The notes under the pieces were generated by a model. The model had not been told where the DNA came from and ran no database searches. It was given only the letters and a program-made list of their open reading frames with translations. From positions 13,497 through 77,496 of the forward strand of contig DAOLIQ010000005.1 in the NCBI GenBank assembly GCA_035328465.1: DNA of 64,000 bases, in the 5' to 3' direction. The stretch's first letter is position 1, and each line of letters begins with the position of its first letter. The position numbers were made by a program, and so were the translations under genes. Of this stretch, positions 1 to 9,481 are shown piece by piece. Origin of the DNA: JADJEI01 sp035328465. GTDB taxonomy: Bacteria > Bacteroidota > Ignavibacteria > Ignavibacteriales > Ignavibacteriaceae.

Positions 1-769
1 TTTTGTCAAGTTCGGTAAGAATTTGCTTTTTAGATTCTTCGGCAAATTTTAGTTCATCAATTTTGTGATGAGTTGTCCCGAGTTGCTCTTCGAGATCGTC
101 AAGTATTTGTTTTTTTGATTCTTCAGCGCGTGTTAATTGTTCAACTCTTTTTAGAAGATCAATTTCTTGTGCTTTTAGTTTTGAAATTTTTAATTCAATA
201 TCTTGAATGGTTGATTGGTTTCCCGAAATGTTCTTCTGTTCAATCGAAAGCACTTCTTTATTTTTTAATTCAATATTTTCAATCAGTTCAAGTTCTTGAA
301 TGTTTAATTCATTAATTCTTTTTGTTATAAGATCAATTTTGTTTTCAAGGGCAGTTTGCTCATCACGAAGTCGTTGAACCTTTTCTTCCTCTGCTTTTAT
401 TTCTTCAATATTCGGGTTTATAGGAATAGTTGAATGAGCTGTCTGATTTTTTAATTGGTTTAATTTATTTGAAAGCTCAAGTATGTCATTCTGATGAAGC
501 TCTTTTTGTTTATTGAGTCGGCTAATATCATTTTGCAGGGAAGCGATTTGTTCTTTTTGCTTTTGTATTTTCTTTTGAGAACTATCAATTTCGTCTATCA
601 AAACACTTTTAGTTTCGTTCAATTCGGAAACACTATTTCGCAGCTTTTTAAGTACTTCCTCCAAACGGGTTTGATTATCTTCTTTCGTTTTTAAAAGAAA
701 CAATCTTGTTTTTAATTCCTCGTTTTCAATCTCGAGTGAACGTACTTTATTAAAATTAAATATTGCCAC
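1..769 (-). CDS. Long coiled-coil protein, N-terminal part only
   Basis: An open frame starts at a GTG at 769 and runs without a stop to the left edge, giving about 256 residues of a longer protein. An AGGAG Shine-Dalgarno lies about 9 bases upstream of the GTG, which supports this non-ATG start. After a short N-terminus (VAIFNFNKVRSLEIENEEL) the product is almost entirely heptad-patterned and rich in E, K, L, Q, I and N, so a continuous coiled coil is expected. Near the visible end the block AEESKKQIL occurs twice, 28 residues (four heptads) apart, which suggests an internally duplicated rod. There is no signal peptide or membrane segment, so it is probably cytoplasmic. Similar proteins include SMC-like rods, filament formers and sensor-kinase scaffolds; the missing C-terminus would decide. 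No function is assigned. Confidence 0.75.
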   Translation of the reverse strand, partial: MAIFNFNKVRSLEIENEELKTRLFLLKTKEDNQTRLEEVLKKLRNSVSELNETKSVLIDEIDSSQKKIQKQKEQIASLQNDISRLNKQKELHQNDILELSNKLNQLKNQTAHSTIPINPNIEEIKAEEEKVQRLRDEQTALENKIDLITKRINELNIQELELIENIELKNKEVLSIEQKNISGNQSTIQDIELKISKLKAQEIDLLKRVEQLTRAEESKKQILDDLEEQLGTTHHKIDELKFAEESKKQILTELDK

Positions 770-1190
770 CTTCTATGACTCCTGATAAAAATTCACCAAT
801 TAGACCTAATACTAAAATTAAATCATTTTTACACTGTAAAACTTAGTTATTGAACAGCTAAGATTCAAGAAATATAATTTGCGAATTACCAAACGGCGCG
901 TTATAAAAATAGAAGAATCAGATAAGTTTTTCAAAATGTCGTTAAATGTTAATAGGTAAAAACTAAGAAACTAGGTTAATCAAACGATATGTATTCAATT
1001 GATCAAATAAAATATTAAACATCTTCCTGCACCGCATTTCCCCTTTACTTTGGTATTTAATAATATAAGCAGCAATTGCCGACAGCTTAAAATATTTTCA
1101 ATATTTTAATCGGCTATTCCTTAATTTTAACCTAAGAGTAAACAAAATTTATTCACGAATTAATTAATTCTAATCAAGTCGGAGAAAGAA
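770..1190. other. Intergenic region between divergent genes
   Basis: This 421-base AT-rich gap separates the leftward coiled-coil gene from the rightward pepP-like gene and must hold both promoters. No tRNA, small gene or repeat element was seen. The most structured part is 1078-1114, where GCCGA and TCGGC arms flank an inner AATATT-type inverted repeat (TAAAATATT / AATATTTTA). On the plus strand this would fold in or just before the leader of the aminopeptidase mRNA. It has no following T run, so it is not a good terminator. Confidence 0.5.
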
Positions 1191-2585
1191 ATGTTTGATT
1201 CAAAAATTTACACTAAAAGAAGAAACGAACTGAAAAAGAAAATGGGTTCTGGTTTAATATTATTCCCGGGTAACGAAGAACCGGCAATGAACTATCCAGC
1301 AAATACCTATACTTTTAGACAGGATAGTTCTTTCCTCTTTTATTTTGGTTTAGATATGCCGGATGTTTTCGGATTGATTGACGTTGATAATAATGAAGAA
1401 ATCATTTTTGGAAACGATTTTACTGTAGATGATGTGGTGTGGATGGGACCGCAAAAAACAATTAAACAAAAAGCTGAATTTGCGGGAGTGAAAAAAACAT
1501 TGTCGCTCGATAAATTGGAAGAGAAATTATTAACTGCAATTAAAACAGGCAGACGGATTCATTTCCTGCCTCAATACAGGTGGAAAATTGTTTTTGATCT
1601 TTCAAAACTTTTAGGGATCAACCCGGAATCGATTAATAAATATTCATCGGAAAAATTAATTAAAAATGTAATTGATCAGCGCTCCATTAAAAGCAAAGAG
1701 GAAATTGCAGAAACAGAATTTGCTCTTGAGATTGCTTATCAAATGCATACCTATGCAATGCGAATGACACGTCCGGGTATCTGCGAAAGAGAAATTGCTG
1801 GTGCTATCGAGGGCATCGCTCTCTCAATGGGCTGTGGTGTTTCATTCTCAGTTATTTTTTCTATCAACGGACAAACGCTTCATAATCATCATCACGATAA
1901 CTTGATAAAAGACGGCGACCTCGTTGTGAATGATTCCGGGGCAGAATCTCTTCTGCATTATGCAAGCGATATAACAAGAACTTTTCCTGCAAACGGGAAA
2001 TTTTCTAATAAACAAAAAGAGATCTATCAAATCGTCCTCAATGCGCAGATGGGTGCAATTCAGAAAATAAAACCAGGCATAAAATATAAAGATGTTCACT
2101 TGCATTCAGCAAAGGTAATCGTTGAGGGATTGAAAAATTTGGGATTGATGAAAGGCAATGTAGATGAAGCAGTCGCGGCTGGTGCACACGCATTATTTTT
2201 CCCGCACGGACTCGGGCACATGCTCGGGCTTGATGTTCACGATCTTGAAGGGCTGGGGGAAAATTTTGTCGGCTATGATAAATCTATCGAAAGAAGCAAT
2301 CAGTTTGGGCTTGCATACTTAAGATTAGCAAAGCCACTTCAGCAGGGTTTTTTACTAACGGTTGAGCCGGGCGTATATTTCATACCTGAACTTATTGATC
2401 AATGGCGATCGAATAAAATGCATAGTCAATTTATCAATTATGATGCAGTTGCAAAATATAGAACTTTTGGCGGGGTAAGAATTGAAGACAATATTTTGGT
2501 TGAAAAAAATGCCGGCAAAGTGCTTGGAAGACCTATCCCTAAATCAGTTGAAGAAGTCGAACAATTTTGTTCAAGCATCATTTGA
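1191..2585 (+). CDS. pepP: Xaa-Pro aminopeptidase (M24B, aminopeptidase P family)
   Basis: Cytoplasmic metalloaminopeptidase predicted to remove an N-terminal residue preceding proline. The 464-residue length matches the family. The N-terminal half is an aminopeptidase-P N-domain, and the C-terminal half is a pita-bread M24 domain. The five metal ligands can be placed: D248 (NDSG), D260 (SDITRTFP), H343 (HGLGHMLGLDVHD), E392 (VEPGVYF) and E432 (RIEDNILV). The ATG at 1191 follows a GGAG Shine-Dalgarno at a normal distance. The next gene begins 19 bases after the stop and is probably cotranscribed; both products act on peptide or ester bonds, but no shared pathway is implied. There is no signal peptide. 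The family assignment is secure; the gene symbol follows by family. Confidence 0.93.
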   Translation: MFDSKIYTKRRNELKKKMGSGLILFPGNEEPAMNYPANTYTFRQDSSFLFYFGLDMPDVFGLIDVDNNEEIIFGNDFTVDDVVWMGPQKTIKQKAEFAGVKKTLSLDKLEEKLLTAIKTGRRIHFLPQYRWKIVFDLSKLLGINPESINKYSSEKLIKNVIDQRSIKSKEEIAETEFALEIAYQMHTYAMRMTRPGICEREIAGAIEGIALSMGCGVSFSVIFSINGQTLHNHHHDNLIKDGDLVVNDSGAESLLHYASDITRTFPANGKFSNKQKEIYQIVLNAQMGAIQKIKPGIKYKDVHLHSAKVIVEGLKNLGLMKGNVDEAVAAGAHALFFPHGLGHMLGLDVHDLEGLGENFVGYDKSIERSNQFGLAYLRLAKPLQQGFLLTVEPGVYFIPELIDQWRSNKMHSQFINYDAVAKYRTFGGVRIEDNILVEKNAGKVLGRPIPKSVEEVEQFCSSII

Positions 2586-2604
2586 TTTTTTAAAGGAAGA
2601 AACA

Positions 2605-4038
2605 ATGGAAGCGATTAAAGGGCATAAATGTAGTTTTAATTCAATAATACTTTTTTTAATACTGGTATCACTGCCATCTATTGCACAACAAAATCAAATT
2701 GTTGCAAACTGGCAAGGCGCTCTTAAAATTTCTTCAATCCAATTGAGAATAGTTTTTAATGTAATTGAAACCGAAAATCAAAAACTTATCGCAACATTAG
2801 ACAGTCCCGATCAGGGAGCTTTTGGTATCCCTGTTGATACTGTAATTTTTAACCCCCCGTATGTAAAATTTGAAGTAACTTCTATAGCCGGATTCTTCGA
2901 GGGAAATTTGAATGAGACAGCTCAATCTATTCTCGGCAAATGGAATCAGGGCGGACAATCATTTGACCTCGAATTATCTCGTTCAGATTCTGTCATTACC
3001 ATCAATAGACCGCAGGAACCCAAGCCGCCTTTTCCATATATTGAAGAAGAAGTTGTGTTTGAAAATAATGCCGCAAACATTACACTTGAAGGAACGCTTA
3101 CTTACCCAAAGGAAGGGGCGAACTTTCCAGCGGTAATTCTTGTCTCCGGGTCGGGCCCGCAAAACAGAAATGAAGAATTACTCGGTCATAAACCATTTCT
3201 TGTGCTCGCTGATTTTCTGACAAGAAATGGTATTGCAGTTTTAAGATATGACGACAGGGGTGTGGGAAAATCTACGGGTGATTTTTCATCTGCAACAACA
3301 TTAGATTTTGTCAGCGATGCACTTTCAGCAGTTGAGTTTCTCAAATCAAGAGATCAAATAAATAAAAATCAAATTGGAATCATTGGACACAGCGAAGGTG
3401 GTTTGATCGCTCCGATTGCGGCTGTTCAATCTGAGGATGTTGCTTTTATTATTATGATGGCTGGACCTGGATTGCGCGGGAAAGAAATTTTAGTTTTACA
3501 AACTGAATTAATTTTAAGAGCTAATGGTGAACCTGAAGATCAAATAAAAAAAGGTTCGCTTCTCAATGAACGATTGTATGATATACTTCTTTCGGAAAAT
3601 GATTCTGCAGCGACTTCTGCTCAGCTTCGCGAAGTTTTTGAAAAAGCATATAATGAAATGACGGATGCAGAAAAAACTGAAATAGGCGATAAAGATATTT
3701 TTATGGAGAGGCAATTTGGAATGATGCAGAGCCCCTGGTTTAAATATTTTTTAGCTTACGATCCTTATGAAACTTTGACAAAAGTTGGCTGCCCCGTCCT
3801 TGCATTAAATGGTGCAAAGGATTTACAGGTCCCTCCGAAAGAAAATCTCGCAATGATTGAAAAAGCATTCAAAGAGTCGGGAAAAGAAAATTATAAATTA
3901 GTTGAGCTGCCTGGTTTGAATCATTTGTTTCAAACTGCAAAAACCGGCTCACCGATGGAGTATTCAACAATTGAAGAAACAATTTCGCCTTCTGCGTTGA
4001 ATGTAATGAAGGATTGGATTCTTGAAACTATAAAATAA
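2605..4038 (+). CDS. Secreted alpha/beta hydrolase
   Basis: A 477-residue exported serine hydrolase. The frame is open further upstream inside pepP, but the ATG at 2605 has an AAAGGAAG Shine-Dalgarno and is followed by a clear signal peptide (FNSIILFLILVSLPSIAQQ), so this start is preferred. Residues 30-150 form a beta-rich N-terminal domain. The alpha/beta hydrolase fold follows, with the nucleophile elbow GHSEGG (Ser263), acid Asp406 (NGAKDLQVPP) and His440 (GLNHLF), a complete catalytic triad. The HGxG-type segment is the VSGSGPQNRNE stretch. This arrangement is common in Bacteroidetes proteins annotated as alpha/beta hydrolase or acyl-esterase. The substrate cannot be read from sequence; an acyl ester or peptide is equally possible. 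Confidence 0.88.
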   Translation: MEAIKGHKCSFNSIILFLILVSLPSIAQQNQIVANWQGALKISSIQLRIVFNVIETENQKLIATLDSPDQGAFGIPVDTVIFNPPYVKFEVTSIAGFFEGNLNETAQSILGKWNQGGQSFDLELSRSDSVITINRPQEPKPPFPYIEEEVVFENNAANITLEGTLTYPKEGANFPAVILVSGSGPQNRNEELLGHKPFLVLADFLTRNGIAVLRYDDRGVGKSTGDFSSATTLDFVSDALSAVEFLKSRDQINKNQIGIIGHSEGGLIAPIAAVQSEDVAFIIMMAGPGLRGKEILVLQTELILRANGEPEDQIKKGSLLNERLYDILLSENDSAATSAQLREVFEKAYNEMTDAEKTEIGDKDIFMERQFGMMQSPWFKYFLAYDPYETLTKVGCPVLALNGAKDLQVPPKENLAMIEKAFKESGKENYKLVELPGLNHLFQTAKTGSPMEYSTIEETISPSALNVMKDWILETIK

Positions 4039-4065
4039 TTCTACCTCAAATAAATTTTAATAGTT

Positions 4066-5427
4066 TCAAAAAATTATTTTCCTGGCTTTTTCAGCCACGA
4101 ATAATTTAACGGCTGGATTTTGCTTTAAAATATTTGCCCCCATCCAATCCAGTGCTTGCGGATCACCGTGAACAAGAATTACTTTTGAAGGATTTAACCG
4201 CTCAACAATCTTCAGCAAATCCCCGCGTTTTGAATGCGCTGAAAATCTAAATTGTTTTATTTCACATTGAACTTCTTTTTCTTCGCCGAATTCACTTAGT
4301 TTGATTCTCATTCCTTTTTTTGAATTTGCAATTTGATAACCGGGAGTTTGAGAATCCATGTATCCAACCGTAAAGATTGCGGATTTACTTTCCTGAAGCC
4401 ATCGTTTTGCAAATTTATATGAAGCAGTTCTTTCGATGATCATTCCGCTGGAGGCTAGAACAACACAAGGGGACCGAAAAAAATCATTATAGTTTTCAAC
4501 TTCAAAATAATTTTTCTGTGGGATTTGACTTAATTCAAAATTTGAATCATTTACATTTACAGCAAATCTGTTGTAATCATAAATCCTGCTGATTTTAGTG
4601 GCGATTCCGCCGGTAAATATTTCAACTTGTGGGAGTTTTTTTATAACCATCATTTTATAAATCAGCGAAAGCATTTCCTGCATCTTGCCAAGAGCAAACA
4701 CTGGAATGAGAATAGAACCATTACCATTAAAAATTTTATTTGATGATTTGGCAAATCTATCTGCTTCTTTATTCCATTCAAGAATTTTTGAGGAATCAGT
4801 AGCTCCATAGGTTGCTTCCGTAATAAGCACATCAATTTTTTCTTTCGGCAAAAATGCACCTGTAAGCAGTGATTGTTTTTGAAGATTTATATCGCCGGTG
4901 TAAAAAATATTTTTTCCATTATACTCAATTAGAATTCCTGCTGAACCAATTATGTGTCCGGCATCGTAAAAAGAGATTTTGATGTCAGAATTACTTTCAT
5001 GCTTGTATCCTCGTAATGAAAATATTTCATTGTAAGATTTATATTGAATTGACTGAATAAGCAAATCAATTTCTTCATGAGAGTAAAGTTGATATTTTTC
5101 GTCATTAATTTGTTCACGGAGAATCGAAATTGTATTGTGGAGAGTTAACTCTGCAACGGCACGGGTTTGGGGTGTGGTAAAAATTTGAACGTATGGAAAT
5201 TTTTTAATAAGGAAGGGAAGTGCGTCAAGATGATCCTGATGAGCGTGAGAAATCAGAACGAAATCAATATTCTCATTTTCAATTAGTGTGAAATCTGGAA
5301 GTGCCTCTAAGCCTTTTCTTTGGGGGTGCATTCCGCAATCTAAAATTATTCCCGTACCGGCGATATTTAGATAAAAACAACTCGCTCCAATTTCACCCGC
5401 TCCGCCCAATGGAATAAATTTAATCAT
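4066..5427 (-). CDS. Metallo-beta-lactamase/beta-CASP RNA-processing nuclease
   Basis: A 453-residue cytoplasmic zinc nuclease of the beta-CASP family (CPSF73/RNase J-like). Visible motifs are HAHQDH at 61-66 (zinc motif 2), GHIIGSAG (motif 3), YTGDIN (motif 4), the beta-CASP segment with ALGKMQEML, and the C-terminal SAHSKRGDL and VHGDPQALD elements that complete the metal site and the RNA-specificity region. It is expected to cleave RNA endo- or exonucleolytically. Convergent with the hydrolase gene, with 27 bases between stops and no obvious terminator. Upstream (5428-5702) a stem around CATCAG/CTGATG could form in the leader. The size fits the short bacterial MBL-RMMBL proteins and not full RNase J. 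Confidence 0.9.
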   Translation of the reverse strand: MIKFIPLGGAGEIGASCFYLNIAGTGIILDCGMHPQRKGLEALPDFTLIENENIDFVLISHAHQDHLDALPFLIKKFPYVQIFTTPQTRAVAELTLHNTISILREQINDEKYQLYSHEEIDLLIQSIQYKSYNEIFSLRGYKHESNSDIKISFYDAGHIIGSAGILIEYNGKNIFYTGDINLQKQSLLTGAFLPKEKIDVLITEATYGATDSSKILEWNKEADRFAKSSNKIFNGNGSILIPVFALGKMQEMLSLIYKMMVIKKLPQVEIFTGGIATKISRIYDYNRFAVNVNDSNFELSQIPQKNYFEVENYNDFFRSPCVVLASSGMIIERTASYKFAKRWLQESKSAIFTVGYMDSQTPGYQIANSKKGMRIKLSEFGEEKEVQCEIKQFRFSAHSKRGDLLKIVERLNPSKVILVHGDPQALDWMGANILKQNPAVKLFVAEKARKIIF

Positions 5428-5702
5428 ACTTCATTTGTATTTTCATCATCAGCAATTTAATAACTGATGAAACAAAAAATAGTCAACCATTAAAAGTATT
5501 ATTCAAAAATTTCTATGATCTTTTAATATAGAAAATCCTTTAGCTATCGGATAAAACAAAGAAACTTTCAAGGTTTTTACAAGCAGTTGTAAAACGGCTT
5601 CACAATTTTAATCGATGAACATAAAAATAGTTTAATCAACTTTGACTAATGTCCTATTTTCTGAAAAGCCATTTTGTTATTTTGCAAATGAAGATTTGAA
5701 GT

Positions 5703-6395
5703 ATGGAAAAAACAAAAAAAAATATTGCCGTTATTGCTGTAAGCGGAGGAATGGATAGCTGCGTTACTGCCGCAATTGCAAATATGGAATACAATCTTGC
5801 TTTTGCACATTTTAATTATGGGCAGAGAACCGAAAAGCGTGAGTTAAAAGCTTTCAATGAAATTGCTGAACATTTCAGAGTAAAAGAAAGATTGATTATT
5901 GATTACACACACCTTGCAAAAATTGGCGGCTCATCTCTTACCGATAAAAATATTGAAGTAACAAAAGCAGATTTGAATAATCAGGAAATACCGTCATCTT
6001 ATGTTCCGTTTAGAAATGCAAATATACTTTCAGCGTGTGTAAGCTGGGCAGAAGTACTAAACGCAAATGCTGTTTTTATTGGAGCAGTTTATGAAGATTC
6101 ATCAGGTTATCCGGACTGCAGACCGGAATTTTTTTCTGCTTATGAAAGGATGATTGACCTTGGAACAAAGCCTAAAACAAAAATTAAAATTGTTACTCCA
6201 ATTATAAACTTATCTAAAGCAGAAATTGTGAAGAAAGGAATTGAACTTGATGCGCCGCTTCACTTAACCTGGAGCTGCTATCAAAATGAAGATGAAGCTT
6301 GCGGCGTTTGCGATAGCTGTGCATTGCGTTTACGCGGCTTTCAGCAAGCTGGTTTTGAAGATACAATTAAGTATAAAGTTAGACCAAAGTATTAG
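5703..6395 (+). CDS. queC: 7-cyano-7-deazaguanine synthase QueC
   Basis: Converts 7-carboxy-7-deazaguanine plus ammonia to preQ0 with ATP, in the queuosine tRNA-modification pathway. The 230-residue protein has the PP-loop ATP-binding motif SGGMDS at 14-19 and the C-terminal zinc-binding cysteines C192, C200, C203 and C206 (SCYQNEDEACGVCDSC). The length is normal. It starts a same-strand run queC-queF-glnD-murI; queC and queF are separated by 65 bases. No preQ1 riboswitch was recognised in the 275-base upstream gap, and queD and queE are not in the window. Confidence 0.95.
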   Translation: MEKTKKNIAVIAVSGGMDSCVTAAIANMEYNLAFAHFNYGQRTEKRELKAFNEIAEHFRVKERLIIDYTHLAKIGGSSLTDKNIEVTKADLNNQEIPSSYVPFRNANILSACVSWAEVLNANAVFIGAVYEDSSGYPDCRPEFFSAYERMIDLGTKPKTKIKIVTPIINLSKAEIVKKGIELDAPLHLTWSCYQNEDEACGVCDSCALRLRGFQQAGFEDTIKYKVRPKY

Positions 6396-6460
6396 AAAGT
6401 AATTAGTGCGAATAAGAATATTCAGATTAACTGAAGTTCAGAAAAGATAAAGGTTAATAT

Positions 6461-6880
6461 ATGAGCAGCAAACTAAAACTCGTAAATAACAAACTAAGTT
6501 TATTAGAAACATTTGAAAACAAATATCCAAACAGGGATTATACAGTAACGCATATAGCACCTGAGTTTACTTCACTTTGCCCCAAAACCGGGCAGCCGGA
6601 TTTTGCAACAATTACGCTTGAGTATATTCCAGACAAACTTTGCGTGGAATTAAAATCATACAAATTCTATCTTCAATCTTACCGCAACGAAGGAATATTT
6701 TTTGAAAGTGTGACAAACAAAATTCTTGATGATCTTGTTGAAGTGACAAAACCTCGCTTTATGAAAATCACTGCAGAGTTTAATACTCGCGGCGGAATTT
6801 CATCTGTCATTAAAGCAGAGTATGAGGATGAAGATTACCGAGACTTTGATGATGAAGATATTGATGATTTGCTTAAATAA
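6461..6880 (+). CDS. queF: NADPH-dependent 7-cyano-7-deazaguanine reductase QueF
   Basis: Reduces preQ0 to preQ1, the step after QueC in queuosine synthesis; cytoplasmic. The 139-residue length identifies the short unimodular YkvM-type QueF. The catalytic Cys40 lies in SLCPKTGQPDF, with Asp47 as the likely proton donor. The substrate-binding KSYKFYLQSYRNEG segment follows, where the family usually has a KSLK-type motif, then a conserved Glu in FFESVTNKI. The C-terminus is strongly acidic (YEDEDYRDFDDEDIDD), which is unusual but outside the fold. The AAAGG Shine-Dalgarno supports the ATG. The glnD-like gene starts 11 bases after the stop. Confidence 0.95.
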   Translation: MSSKLKLVNNKLSLLETFENKYPNRDYTVTHIAPEFTSLCPKTGQPDFATITLEYIPDKLCVELKSYKFYLQSYRNEGIFFESVTNKILDDLVEVTKPRFMKITAEFNTRGGISSVIKAEYEDEDYRDFDDEDIDDLLK

Positions 6881-6891
6881 TTATTTTTAAT

Positions 6892-9462
6892 ATGACCGAT
6901 TTTACTGAACTAAAAAAAGAATTTCTTACAGCCCGCGATCATCTTTTCCGATCTAAGAAAAAACAAGCTGATGCTTTCAAATTTAGTATGGAACTAAGCC
7001 ATCTCGTGGAAGAGTACATTAGAAATATTGCCGGCCCAAATAAATTTAACTTTGCTCTCGCTTCAGCAGGAAGTTTCAGCAGGCGTGAACTCTCCCCCTA
7101 TTCCGATATTGACATTATGTTTATTGCCTCTTCTGTTGAAGAATCAAAAGATGAAATTGCTTCACTCGTTACAAAATTTTGGGACAGCGGTATTGAAGTT
7201 TCGCATACAATCAGAGATTTTTCCGACATACAAAAATTTGCGATCGAAGACCTTCACACTTTTACTCAGTTTTTTGAAACACGATTTTTACTCGGGTCGG
7301 CAAAAATTTATGATCAATGGAATCATGATCTTATTAATTCTCTAACAGAAAAATTACAAGTTGATATCCTCAAAAAGTTGATTGTTGATGTTCAGATTCG
7401 ATATGATAAATATGGCGATTCGCCGAAACTTCTCGAACCGAACGTAAAACTTTCCGCCGGCTCGCTTCGTGATCTTCAAAGTATCGAGTGGATGTATATT
7501 ATCGCTAATAAAGTTTTAATAGATAAACAATCAGAGCTTACACAGGTGGAGGCATTCATTTCAATCTTGAAAGAAAATGTTTTAACAACGTTTACAGAAT
7601 GCACAAGACTTCTGGAAAGCTATAAACTTATTCTTGGTGTTAGAAATCTGCTTCATTTAATTTCCGATCAGCGCACAGATCGTTTTGAATTCACTTATCA
7701 AAATAAAATTTCTAAAATGTTTAGCCATCAGACTAATGCACTTGAAATTTTTATGCAGAGTTATTTTAACGCAGCTAACACAATCAACAGATTCACAAAA
7801 TCAATGATTAAAAAATTTCAGGATGAAATTACAAATCCTTTGCCCGACTCTCTTTCAATGGATTTGGATGACGATTTTGTTTTGAAAGGTAAAACGATTT
7901 TCTATAAAGGAACAAAGCCGCCAACATTATCAATTATTCTTCGGGGATTTTTTTATCGCGGTGAGCATAGCGCAAGGTTTGATGAAACCTTCCGCTCGAA
8001 TATAATTGAATACGCCGAAAATCATAACGATTCTGATTCCACAAATAATGAATCCTCAGTTTTCTTCCGTGAAATTTTAAAAATGCCTAAAAATGTTGGT
8101 CAAACTTTATCTGTTATGAATGAACTTGGATTGCTTGGTGCTTTTCTTCCTGAGTTTAAAGAACTTAACGGGTTTATGCAGCATGGTGTTTATCACTGTT
8201 ACACTGCAGACGTTCATACATTAATAACTATTCAAAATCTTGAAAAACTTGAACGAGACAATTCTATTCTTGGGAAAATTTATTCTTCATATAGGACTAA
8301 AGAAATTCTTTTTTTAGCAATGCTTTTCCATGACATCGCCAAACCAATTAATATTTCCGGACACGAAATCATCGGCTCAGAAATGGCTTCTTCTATTATG
8401 CTGCGACTTGGATACAGTGAGCTGGAAATAAATAAAGTTTGCTTTCTTGTAAAAAATCATTTGCTCATGGAACAAGTAGCTTTCAGAAGAAACCTAAATG
8501 ATCCGGGCACTCTAAATAATTTTGTTTCTAATTTTAATACTGTCGAAGAGCTTAATTTACTTTACCTTGTTACTTATGCAGATCTTTCTGCTGTTAATTC
8601 TGCTGTGTGGACTGTTTGGAAAAGTGAACTGCTTTCCGAACTTTATCGTAAATCTAAAGAGATGATTGAACAGCAAATTACCGGCGAAGAACTTCTGATT
8701 AATAACACCTATGTTGTTCCAAAACAAATTTCAAAGCATTCAGCTGAAATTTCAGAAGAACATGTAAAAGAACATATTGATGCGGTAAATGATGCGGCTT
8801 ATATGCAGCAATTTTCTGATGAAGAAATAGCATTGCATATTGAAAAAATTAATCGCGGCGAGCAAGTCTCGGTCATATTTAAACAACTCGAGCATTTTAC
8901 GAATATAACGATAATCACGCGGGATTTTCCCTCGCTGCTTTCTAAACTGTGCGGAGTTTTATCTATTAATGATGCTAACATCTATGATGCAAAAATCTTT
9001 ACACGAAAAGACGGAATTGTAATTGATACCTTTAATGTGGCTGATTTTCGAACGCAGAAAAAAATTGAAGATGTGCGGTTTGCTAAAATTGAAAAAGATT
9101 TTGAGCGTGTTGTAAATGGTCTGCTTCAATTAAATCAGGAGATGGCTAAATTAAAATCCCGCTGGTGGCGAATTGAAAGTAAATTTTTTAATCGAAGCGG
9201 TAAAGTGAAAATTAATTTTGAGCATCACGAGCGATACACAATTATAGATGTGTTCTCACCCGATAGACTTGGGTTTCTTTATCATCTTACAAATAAAATG
9301 AATATACTGGGTTTAATGATTTACTTTGCTAAAATCTCTACAAAGGGCGATGATATAGTTGACTCCTTTTATGTGCTTGATCGAAATCATAAAAAAATTT
9401 CTGAAAGTGATCTTGATTATATCACCGAAGCACTTCTCGAAACTATTAAACAAATAATCTGA
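6892..9462 (+). CDS. glnD: GlnD-like [protein-PII] uridylyltransferase/uridylyl-removing protein
   Basis: An 856-residue protein with the complete GlnD layout. The N-terminal nucleotidyltransferase has its signature at 60-77 (GSFSRRELSPYSDIDIMF; metal-binding D72 and D74). A helical GlnE-type linker follows, then an HD phosphohydrolase (FHDIAK, H480/D481, with GHEIIGS, KNHLL and YADLSA). Two ACT domains start near residues 661 and 782. In GlnD these add and remove UMP on PII in response to glutamine. All catalytic motifs look intact. No glnB, amtB or glutamine synthetase gene is in the window, so the partner is unknown. It is embedded between queF and murI, 11 and 19 bases away, and is probably cotranscribed with them. 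The exact target (PII versus another protein) is inferred from family only. Confidence 0.88.
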   Translation: MTDFTELKKEFLTARDHLFRSKKKQADAFKFSMELSHLVEEYIRNIAGPNKFNFALASAGSFSRRELSPYSDIDIMFIASSVEESKDEIASLVTKFWDSGIEVSHTIRDFSDIQKFAIEDLHTFTQFFETRFLLGSAKIYDQWNHDLINSLTEKLQVDILKKLIVDVQIRYDKYGDSPKLLEPNVKLSAGSLRDLQSIEWMYIIANKVLIDKQSELTQVEAFISILKENVLTTFTECTRLLESYKLILGVRNLLHLISDQRTDRFEFTYQNKISKMFSHQTNALEIFMQSYFNAANTINRFTKSMIKKFQDEITNPLPDSLSMDLDDDFVLKGKTIFYKGTKPPTLSIILRGFFYRGEHSARFDETFRSNIIEYAENHNDSDSTNNESSVFFREILKMPKNVGQTLSVMNELGLLGAFLPEFKELNGFMQHGVYHCYTADVHTLITIQNLEKLERDNSILGKIYSSYRTKEILFLAMLFHDIAKPINISGHEIIGSEMASSIMLRLGYSELEINKVCFLVKNHLLMEQVAFRRNLNDPGTLNNFVSNFNTVEELNLLYLVTYADLSAVNSAVWTVWKSELLSELYRKSKEMIEQQITGEELLINNTYVVPKQISKHSAEISEEHVKEHIDAVNDAAYMQQFSDEEIALHIEKINRGEQVSVIFKQLEHFTNITIITRDFPSLLSKLCGVLSINDANIYDAKIFTRKDGIVIDTFNVADFRTQKKIEDVRFAKIEKDFERVVNGLLQLNQEMAKLKSRWWRIESKFFNRSGKVKINFEHHERYTIIDVFSPDRLGFLYHLTNKMNILGLMIYFAKISTKGDDIVDSFYVLDRNHKKISESDLDYITEALLETIKQII

Positions 9463-9481
9463 AAGATTTATTTTGAACTTC

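Noticed and set aside
5428..5702. preQ1 riboswitch before queC
   Set aside because: No preQ1-type hairpin followed by an A-rich tail could be found.
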